From: Serendipita indica DSM 11827
Taxonomy: Eukaryota > Basidiomycota > Agaricomycetes > Sebacinales > Serendipitaceae
Direction of reading: 5' to 3'
Assembly: GCA_910890315.1 (NCBI GenBank)
Contig: CAJVGD010000014.1
Coordinates: 434,001 to 498,000 of the forward strand
Length of the DNA: 64,000 bases
Shown in pieces: positions 56,052 through 64,000 of the stretch. Each line of letters begins with the position of its first letter. The stretch's first letter is position 1. The notes under the pieces were generated by a model that worked only from the letters and a program-made list of their open reading frames with translations, searched no databases and was not told the origin of the DNA. A program made the position numbers and the translations under genes.

Positions 56052-56341
56052 GAACCAGAGGAATCCGCGCAGAAGAGGGCTATCCAGACCACAACTAGAA
56101 GGAAATCTCCGCCCAATCCACAAATCCCATCAGCTTCTTTGTGATTTGTATAGGCCGAGTAAAAATGTACAAGCGCAGAAATGAGAATTAAATAGCCCAT
56201 CACCCGCGGAACTAAGCGACAAGGATGCATAGCGGCGCAGACTGCTAGGCCCTACTAGCTGTCAAAAGAATAGGGAACTGCGAAGGCCGCACTATATTGG
56301 GAGGAAACGAGTAAGCGACGATTGAACCGTGATTTTCTTCA

Positions 56342-58691
56342 TTATTGTGGGCTCAGGCGCTGAAAGTAAGTCGCAGTTAGCTAATGGTGGGTACGGAGGC
56401 TAGCGAGCACGTACGGTCCGTGATATTCTCGTCCCTAACCTTTTTCTTGATTGATTCCATGACCTCATTCGCGGCTGCCCTATCGAAATCATCTCTCGCT
56501 CGAATAAGGCTTTCCACATAAGCTAGATTGGGGCCATACTGCTGGGCGAACCGGTAGAAGGAGAGGAACACTAAGCTTCGGGAGGCAGAGAGGATCTCGA
56601 GCGAACGTTCAACTACTTCGAAGTTCGCCTCCAATTCCCGTGGATCTTTCAGTGTGCTGAAGAACTCGAATGAATCCGCGACGTCGTCCTTGATTCGATT
56701 TCGAGCCGCAGGCATCCGTAATTTGGAAGACCGGGCTAGGGCACTGAGGTAGGTGATGATGAACATGTCCAAAAGGTCCTCGATCATGAGGTCGAGTAGC
56801 GACGGGTTGAGAGTCGCTTGAAAGTCGGTCATGTAATCGCGGAGCGTTTCTACAATTTGAGGCATAATTCCGTCATACCATGGAGCGGTGAATAACTGCT
56901 TGACTGCGGGTTTCAGGTCATGGAAGATGAGTTCGATCAGCGTCTGTACACATTTCTTCGCAACGTCCAGGTACCCGTCGATGACTTCATTGAGTTGATC
57001 TGCAATTGTAGCCTTGTACTTGGTCGATACTAAAGGCTCTAGTCGTGCAGAAAGCTCCTCGGCAAAGTCTGCACTACGAATCTGGTCGTTGGCGAGAGCA
57101 ACAACGAATTCGGAAAGTCCAGGTGCGATTTCCTCTGGCTTTCCCTCAACGCTCTTCTTGAGCTCCGAATCGACCAGTTTACTCCACTGAGCTTGTGTGG
57201 ATTTGATGACCCGGTTGCTTTCGGTGACGATGCGTGCAAGCACGGCTCCTTGATTGCTTTCTGTGGCCGCGTCGACTTGCTCGTTTATGATCTTCCACAA
57301 GATGACGGGTCCGGACATGCCGTATAACCCGTCTGGGTCAGTCTGTGGTGGAGCTTCTCGCGTGGTAAAGTCACTAAGCTCCTGCTGCATGAGATTTCCT
57401 GTCCATTCCTCTAGTTTCTGGACGATGAGCCTAGAGTAGTCGTCGATGAGGCTTTGCTCCTTGCCGCCCATCAGGGGTGGCTCAAGGTATTCGTCCGGTA
57501 TCTCGATCTCCTTCATCTTCTTTTTGTACGTCTTGACCCATGCATGCATGGCAAGTAAGACGGATGCAGGCGGTAGTGACTCCCTAATCTGTTTGAAGAC
57601 GTGATCCAACTCCTTGTGGTATGTCTTGACATACATGGCGTAGACCTCGTAGTCCGGTGGGAAGCATGGAGCGACGTAGATTTCGATCCAGCTTAGATCA
57701 TCGAAGAGCCACTCGTCCAAGCTTTCGATGAACTGGATAGTGTTTCCCTCTGCATCCCGGAGGCGGCTTTCATACCCTTCTCGGATTGATTCACGAATGG
57801 CAGTCATGATACTCGAGCGGTAGTGCTTGAGTATACGTGCATTCGCCTGGAGCGAACGGAATTTGGAGGCTGCGTCCATCTTTGCAGCCTTTTTGAGAAG
57901 TCGAATTGCCATAGCCTACGAATCGTCAGATGGATGTTTTCTAGGATCTGATCAAAGAGACCTTTTCATCCTCCCTTCCTTCCATTTCTGCAATCTTCAA
58001 CAACTTTACAACGACATTTGTATATCCGGCTCGGACGAGTGGCAGTATATTCTTCGCCAGCACGATTATGTGCGCATCAAACGCCGTGCTGAGACGATTG
58101 AGGCGAGAGAAGTATTGAGTAAGCGTACTCCTTGTCTGTGGAGTTGCTGATTTCGCCATGTGCATGGTCTCATTTCTGAATGCCTCGAGTTGATTGAGTT
58201 GATAATGGAGCTCGAGCAGGTGTTCGTTTGGTCCTTGTGGATCTCGTGAGTCTGCGTCAAGCATATACTCGAGATTGCCGAGCTTGTCGTCCATGTCCAG
58301 CAGGTTGTTGACCATTTCCTCTGTCTGAGCAAAGTTTCGATGAACCCTTGACACCTTGATACCGGTTTCAGTCTCGGGGAATAGCGCTGTCAATGGTACG
58401 GACCTCTGCAATTTGATCAAATGTCTTGATTTGCCCAATGGAGTCCTTGCCCATCTTGTCCATGGAGATCATCTCATCCTTGACGCCTTGGAGATCGGAT
58501 CTTGTGGATATAAGTTTCCTGAGACCATCTCTCGTTGCGTCCAACTGCTCCTTGACGCCGCTCTTCAGCTTTGCGTCGATGGAGGCCTTTTCCTTTTCGA
58601 GTTTTTGACGAAAGGCTTCTAGCTTTTGCAGGTCGTCTGGAGATTGAAAGTGTTCCGCGACTGCTTGTGCCGCGCTGAGCTGAACAGACAT
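56342..58691 (-). CDS. SEC6: Exocyst complex component Sec6
   Basis: Subunit of the exocyst that tethers secretory vesicles at the plasma membrane. ATG 58691 (MSVQLSAAQAVAEHFQSPDD) opens an N-terminal coiled coil (KLEKEKASIDAKLKSGVKEQ), then MVNNLLDMDDKLGNLEYMLD, LTQYFSRLNRLSTAFDAHI and a single long exon to 56377 with EGYESRLRDAEGNTIQFIES, YVAPCFPPDYEVYAMYVKTY, EEWTGNLMQQELSDFTTREA, APWYDGIMPQIVETLRDYMT and SFEFFSTLKDPRELEANFEV, near ENITDR. The exon could end at 56377 unspliced, but splicing the intron gtacgt...ctttcag gives the family ending TDRLSPQ with a stop at 56342-56344, which I prefer. The DOPA-dioxygenase-like gene starts 52 bases away on the other strand. Confidence 0.95.
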
Positions 58692-58743
58692 TCACTCGCA
58701 GGTGGTCGGGGGTCAACTTTGGTGGCACAGCTTGAGCTCCTCC
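58692..58743. promoter_or_regulatory. 52-base divergent intergenic region of SEC6 and the DOPA-dioxygenase-like gene
   Basis: Only 52 bases separate the two start codons; both genes must share promoter sequence. No TATA box is visible. Confidence 0.4.
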
Positions 58744-59423
58744 ATGTCTGCCAATCTAACCTTCTCTCAGAAATATTTATCACCTCTGGCTGTTTACGAT
58801 GGTCAGCAACTGACCGAGCTGCCCACGGGCTTCAATTCGGACGGCAAGTCGCTAGATAATGGCCCACGACCACAAGAGCCTTCCTCAGAGTGCTATAAAC
58901 AGCACCCAGCTCCCATTCGTGCGATCAAGGAAGGAAACAGTTTTGATTTCCACAGTGAGTACAAGGATTTAGTCAACCACTGAATTCTAGCAATCTCCCT
59001 AGTCTACTATCATCCAGGGAACGCAGATGAGACCAAATACGCAAAAGAGCTCCACGAGCGTATCCGTCGTGAGTTTCCAGAGGTAGGTTATCCGTCTCGT
59101 CGTCCTACAATAGCTAAGTAATTTGCACAGATGCGAATCTACAAGTTTTGGGATCGCCCAGTTGGACCACACCCTGTTCCTATGTTCGAGGTGAACACAT
59201 TTACTCCGATTGAAACAGGCGCGCTCTTTGGTTTCTTGACGGTTTGGAGAGGGCCCCTCTCGTGGGTAGCATAGGCGCAATTCCTAAGGTGACTGAATGT
59301 AATTCTAGGGTTCTGATCCATCCCAATACCGACGATGAATTGAGGGACCACACCGAACTCTGTGCATGGATGGGGGAGAAATGGCCAATTGACGTTTCAT
59401 TTCTGAAGCGCGGGCCACACTAG
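58744..59423 (+). CDS. DOPA 4,5-dioxygenase family protein
   Basis: Small metal-dependent extradiol dioxygenase-like protein; related enzymes open the ring of L-DOPA in betalain pigment formation in fly agaric. ATG 58744 (MSANLTFSQKYLSPLAVYDG). Three introns, giving IRAIKEGNSFDFHIYYHPGN (the His-containing FDFHIYY motif), YAKELHERIRREFPEMRIYK, VGPHPVPMFEVNTFTP, GFLTVWRGPLSVLIHPNTDD and a C-terminus DVSFLKRGPH. The conserved histidines in HIYYHP, GPHPVPM and IHPNT, which bind metal in the family, are all present. The N-terminal 55 residues are longer than in the core fold. Most fungi with this domain make no betalains, so the substrate is unknown. Its stop is four bases from the MZT1 stop on the other strand. 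Confidence 0.9.
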
Positions 59424-59427
59424 TATG

Positions 59428-59734
59428 TCAATCTTGCTTTCCAGCATTAAGATTGGCATTTTCTCTCCGTAGCTCCTTGATCACTGTCTACTCGAGGAAT
59501 GAGAATGGTAGCATTTGCAAAGAAAAGCTTACAGCCAATGCCTCTGGATTGACACCGCTCTCAATCATGCTGACACACGTTGCAAGTGTCTCTCGATCGA
59601 GCTGGGTGTTCAAGAGCTGCGAGATATCGTGGAGAACTGAGGCGTGGTGAGCATAGAAGCAAGAAACGCCTGGGATGTATACCATCGAGCGTCTCCTGAG
59701 CTGAAGATGTTCTGTTCATGTCGCGCGAGGACAT
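59428..59734 (-). CDS. MZT1: Mitotic-spindle organizing protein 1 (MOZART1)
   Basis: Tiny subunit of the gamma-tubulin complex, needed to activate it at microtubule organising centres. Three exons, 59734-59683, 59636-59533 and 59487-59428 (216 bases), encode 71 residues: [21 protein letters not shown] then [40 protein letters not shown] and [10 protein letters not shown]. The motif G-V-(N/S)-P-E-A-L-A followed by I-K-E-L-R-R is specific to the family. Introns are 46 and 45 bases; the second uses acceptor gagtag. The internal ATG at 59719 would drop five residues. Short exons make this gene easy to miss. It diverges from the DCR2-like gene with 91 bases between start codons. Confidence 0.95.
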
Positions 59735-59825
59735 GTTCAAGTCCGACAAATCGAAGCGGAGGAGTCCAAGTTATGCTTGCACCTTTCCTTGTCGGCTGGC
59801 CCATTGAGATTAGCAGCAGGATACA

Positions 59826-62205
59826 ATGAAAACACCAGAAATCGTGAAGAGGATTCTGAAGATGTCCTTCAAGGGACTCATCTTCCCAGTGACCACTTTC
59901 GTGGGCTTTGCAATCGTTCTGTCATTCGTTCAAGTTCTCTACAAGCCATCAGCAGGCCCCACAAAGTAAGACACCGTTTCGGTATATTAATTATATGCTA
60001 ATCGTCGACATTCTGTAGGGCCCAGCGGATAGGATGGCAGGAATGGGACCTGGTTTATTTCGGAGAGGCGACGGCACAAGATAAGCCTCGTCCTACTCCT
60101 AATAATACGAATGGGGTAGAAGATACAAGTACGGACTGGTGGAATACTCCAGACGACAGTCAGGACTGGACGGGTTCGAGTCTTCCGCTGGACCAGTGGT
60201 TGCCGTTGCAGCCTCACGATACTGGGCTCACAGAGATTGCATTAACGAGATGTTTTGTTGATCATGCCTATGGCTTCTGCTATCCGGATAGTACTCCAGA
60301 GCAGGTACGTGGCAGATGGGATACCCTGTGAATAACACGCTGACATCTACACAGGATAGGTACGCCTCGCTGTGCTCTGATACTCGCTGCTAACACCATA
60401 CCAGCAAATTTGGAAAATGGACTCGCGTCGAGCGCGACGTGCAGGCTAAGACGAGCATATATTACCTCTCGTTCTATTATAGACGGACGAGGCGTCTGGG
60501 TATGTCTATATATGTTGTCGGACCTATCCAGCTCATGAAGTTACAGACGTTCCTCTCATTACAGATCTCAAGCTCCTCGCAAAGGGAGAGGAAAACACCC
60601 TTCCCAACCTCAGCGAATGGCGTGGTGTAGCTCATAGTGTGCGTGATGGAGTGATGGGACAACCAGCACTCTTCCTATGGTATAAACTCGGACCCCCCAT
60701 GTCCCAAATGGATCTTGTCGACGTCGAGCACATGGTGACGGAAATCGACATTCTCAACGGGGAAGGGCGACCATTCTACGGCTTTGAAAAGCTCTCACCT
60801 CCCCTCGCCACTGGTCGAGCAGGTCAATCCGAAGACGTTCATCTCGTTTATCGACGTGGGATCAAGAGTGAGTCACGGCTTGAATTTTCGTGTTCGTCTG
60901 CTTACATGGTACAGACCCGCCAAGGGCAAAACCATTGCACTTCTCTCATTCGGGTCATTTCAAAATTATGCAGGTTGCGGATCTGCACTTTAGTGTCTCG
61001 CATGGCCAGTGCAAGGACACAGATTTGACTCCATGTGAACAAGGAGACGATATGAGTCTCGCTTTGCTGGAGCGTACACTCGACCTGGAAAGGCCGGACC
61101 TGGTCGTCTTTTCTGGCGATCAACTCAACGGACAAGGCACCTCTTGGGACCCGCGAAGCGTACTGGCAAAGTTTGCTGGCCCAGTCATCGACAGAGGAAT
61201 CGCCTGGGCAGCAGTTCTTGGCAACCACGACGAGGATGACGGTGATTTAACCAGGACGGAGCTTATCAAGGTTATGCGGAATATGCCGTACAGTCTCGTC
61301 GAACTGGGACCATCAGACGTACATGGAGCCGGCAACTATGTCCTGAAAGTGCGCAGCCCGGACCCGTCTCGAACTCAACTCCTCACACTATACTTCCTCG
61401 ACTCTGGATCATACTCTGCTGGTGTATGGGACTGGTATGTGTTCAATTCATACCGAGAGCATAAGTGGCTGACTACGTGCCAGGTTTGGGTTCACTCCTA
61501 CCGAGTACGACTATTTGCGTCAGTCTCAGATCGACTGGTTCCTTCACGAGTCATCTCTTGTCTCCAAACTCGAGCGTCCATGGCATCCAGATGGTGGTCG
61601 AGACCTTGGTCATTCATGGAGACGATCTACCCAAGGGAAGCGTCGACAAGAGGAACAACGCAAATTGCTCAAGCCCAACGCAATGATGTTCTACCATATC
61701 CCCATGTAAGGATGCTGTTGACACGTAGTGGATGACTAACAAATGCCTGCAGTCCAGAAACTTATTCGACTGCTGATATCGACTATTCTTCCAACCAAGC
61801 CCTCGAGATTGGCACGCCTGCAGGCAAGGGAAGCCCCAAAAAGAATGATGGATTCTTTGAAAAGGCATTGCTGAATGCTACGGAGAGCGAGCAGGGGGGG
61901 CGTGAGGTAAAGGTAGTCGCCAATGGTCATGTTCACAGTAAGTTGGCCCGAGATGCGACTGTATTCGGACTGACGTTGCTCTAGTCGCGGACAACTGTCG
62001 TCGTGTACTCGGGATATGGTTCTGCTTCAACGGTGGCTCGTCTTACTCTGGCTACGGCAAGGTTGGGTTCGATAGAAGATTCCGCATCTTCAATATCACA
62101 GATTGGGGAGAGACAATCACCACATACGAGCGTACAGAGAAGGGGAAACTGGTCGATCCGATCGTCCTCGTCGGGAATGGAGGGCCTTCGCCGTATGACG
62201 GATGA
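59826..62205 (+). CDS. Metallophosphoesterase, Dcr2-like
   Basis: Calcineurin-like phosphoesterase with an N-terminal anchor. ATG 59826 (MKTPEIVKRILKMSFKGLIF), then the membrane helix FPVTTFVGFAIVLSFVQVLY and a luminal/extracellular body: QRIGWQEWDLVYFGE, GKWTRVERDVQAKTSIYYLS, GVMGQPALFLWYKLGPPM. The catalytic part starts MQVADLHFSVSHGQCKDTD (D-x-H), then VVFSGDQLNGQGTSWDPRS (GD), LGNHDEDDGDLTRTELIK (GNHD), MMFYHIPIPETY, VVANGHVH (GHxH) and DNCRRVLGIWFCFNGGSSYS, ending GNGGPSPYDG. The motif set binds two metal ions. Yeast Dcr2 dephosphorylates Sic1 and acts on Ire1; whether this homologue does so is inferred. About eight introns. Confidence 0.9.
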
Positions 62206-62500
62206 GCTTACCTATCGTTATTGATTCGGACTGGTGTATGCTAGGGTATCTTAACAATCGCATCTATTAGCATGAATGTGAAGATTACGTGCCAGCTTAG
62301 ATACCTTCCTGCGAGACCAAGCCGGAAATTCTATCAATCACCCTGGAAATGACCATTTGCTCCTCTTTCCTGTTCTTAAAGCCACCGAGGAGAAACCTGT
62401 GACTCACGTCGTGACTGAGCTTGGTGCCGAGCATACGTAGTCCCTACCTCTTCATCTCCAAGTCCGCTGGAGACGTGACTGTGTCCTATTCTGCGCGAAA

Positions 62501-64000
62501 ATGCTCGGAATACGATGTTACAGTGGTCTTCGAACCGCGTTCGTCAAACCATCTCCGTCATGGGGTCGAATGCGACAGGTTACACCGTTGTGCCAACGGT
62601 TTTATTCACCTCGATCTCATCCACCGCATTCAACACCGGAAAGAGCCTCTTTAGAGCTGGAAAAGGAGCGCTCTATTCTTCAAGAGCCAATGTTTAGCAA
62701 TGCCTCACCAAAACCGCGAATAGCTGTTCCAATCCTGGTCTGTTTGAATTTATGGTAACCTTCTTTCTTTTATACATCCACAGTTTGCATTATTGGTGTC
62801 TGGGCTGGGCTTTGGAGTCGCGGCCGTGCGTACAAACGAGGAGACTGAGAAATGGCGAGAACGCATCTCGGTCGTGGCTCCGATTTTTCCGTGGGGTGTA
62901 ACCTCTCAGAGCGCTACGATGTATGGCGAATGGAGACAAGCCAAAGGCCGAGTATGTTCAACTCCTTTCGTGGCCTGGGTCGTGCACTGACACCGTTATA
63001 GGCATGGCAAGAGGCTTTTGATAACTTTCAGAAGAAGACAGTGGCACTCCCTGCTACAGTTCGCTCTTTTTTCAATTATGCCTACTATTACGTCGCACAG
63101 TCATGGGTCAATTTGACCGAGGGCAAAGAGATGAGCTACAAACTTGTGGGCTGCTTCGCTGCAGTCTACGTGATGGGCTTGATACCTGTTGCACGACAAT
63201 TCGCGCATCGGGCGTTTAGTCATGACCCGCTGTCTGGCCGGGTGACGACTCTGTTTACATCGCAATTTGGGCATGCCGGACTATTGCACATGGCGGTGAA
63301 TTCCTTTGCGCTGTTGGGCTTTGGTAAGTCAGGCTGGATGCGAGAGGAACATACCTAATGATCATAGGTGAGTTTGCTTGGAGCTATCTGCGCCACAAGC
63401 AAGTATCTGGCGCTGGAAAGATGGATGAAGCGCTAAGCGGCTACCATTTCCTCGCCTTTCACCTCGCAGGTATGCATAATAGGTTAACGATTGTGAGTGT
63501 ATACTGACGCCCCGGCCACAGCGGGGACGGTAGCGGCACTGACATCGCATCTGTTCGCTGCCCGAGTGCTGGTCCCCCGGATGATGTCCGCAATCTCAAA
63601 GGGGGGCGAAGTGACCGCAACACAAATTCTGCCTAGTACTGGGGCGTCTGGGGCGATATGGGCGAGTCTGATGGTGACCGCGCTTGGATGGCCACACACG
63701 ACGGTGACACTGGTGTTCCTGCCCTTTTTCCCAATATCGATTGGCACAGGCGTTTACGGACTTGTCGCGCTTGATATCATCGGACTGATTCGCGGATGGC
63801 GGTGAGCAGAAGGCACACCCTAACGCCGTAGCGATTCCTGACGACCGTCTACAGGTTCTTTGACCATGCCGGTCATTTGGGGGGCGCTGCGTTTGGTGCT
63901 CTCTACTTTTACTATGGACCAGGTTGGTGGGAGTGGTGTAGAGAACAAGCAGCTAGGCTCTCTTTGTCGCGGCGGTCGCCTCCGCCTGGCTCGACGTTGA
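62501..64000 (+). CDS. PCP1: Mitochondrial rhomboid protease, PARL/Pcp1-like (partial at right edge)
   Basis: Intramembrane serine protease of the inner mitochondrial membrane, processing cytochrome c peroxidase and Mgm1 in yeast. ATG 62501 (MLGIRCYSGLRTAFVKPSPS) has an Arg-rich amphipathic presequence. After the first intron (gtctgt...ccacag), FALLVSGLGFGVAAVRTNEE is the first membrane segment. The rhomboid core has FTSQFGHAGLLHMAVNSFAL, GASGAIWASLMVTALGWPHT with catalytic serine in GASG, and FDHAGHLGGAAFGALYFYYG with the catalytic histidine in HAGHLGG. The last exon continues past base 64000 (WWEWCREQAARLSLSRR), so the C-terminus is missing from the window. There are introns of about 45-50 bases at 62950, 63335, 63475 and 63805. 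Confidence 0.94.

Overview
The window is nuclear DNA of a fungus, almost certainly a filamentous basidiomycete (Agaricomycetes; species not determinable from the sequence alone). Evidence: protein-coding genes split by many introns of about 45-60 bases with fungal splice signals; a DSC/Tul1 Golgi ubiquitin ligase, Sec9, the exocyst subunit Sec6, a Trm82 WD protein, DUF4419 proteins and a CON7-like zinc-finger protein; and an APH-like gene family typical of mushroom-forming fungi. I see no tRNA, rRNA, CRISPR array, virus-like element or transposon.

Layout. 0-7.5 kb: a carboxylate transporter (cut by the left edge), MPP10 (ribosome biogenesis), SEC9 (exocytic SNARE), OGG1 (oxidised-guanine repair) and a tiny PIG-Y-like GPI-anchor gene. 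7.5-26.8 kb: a long run on the minus strand holding ATIC (purine synthesis), an NF-X1/FAP1 protein, LIG4 (end joining), two tandem DUF4419 paralogues, a short-chain dehydrogenase, an AP180 clathrin adaptor and a Sec14-type lipid-transfer protein. 26.9-37.6 kb: closely packed genes on alternating strands: ERV1, mitochondrial uL23, GPATCH1, phosphomannomutase, a LENG1-like splicing-related protein, a GNAT acetyltransferase and an F-BAR/RhoGAP protein. 38-39 kb: a decayed APH-like gene. 39-44.5 kb: TUL1 and TRM82. 44.5-50 kb: the only gene-poor part, around a gene with two CON7-like zinc fingers. 50-64 kb: COQ6, NAD synthetase, SEC6, a DOPA-dioxygenase-like gene, MZT1, a DCR2-like phosphatase and a PARL/Pcp1 rhomboid protease running off the right edge.

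These are mostly housekeeping genes that do not form one pathway, although secretion and endocytosis (Sec9, Sec6, AP180, Sec14-like, Tul1) and mitochondrial functions (Erv1, uL23m, Coq6, rhomboid) recur. Spacing is tight: several divergent pairs share 33-90 bases of promoter, and several convergent pairs end 4-50 bases apart.

The main oddities are apparent single-base reading-frame breaks inside conserved housekeeping genes (OGG1 and ATIC clearly, COQ6 and MPP10 less surely), four introns best explained by GC-AG splice sites, unusually long 5' introns in NAD synthetase, a dense array of Ark/Prk-kinase-like TG motifs in AP180, and the tandem DUF4419 pair of unknown function. I found no clearly new multi-gene system. 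Exon limits come from reading splice signals and conserved protein motifs by eye; they are inferences unless stated as certain.
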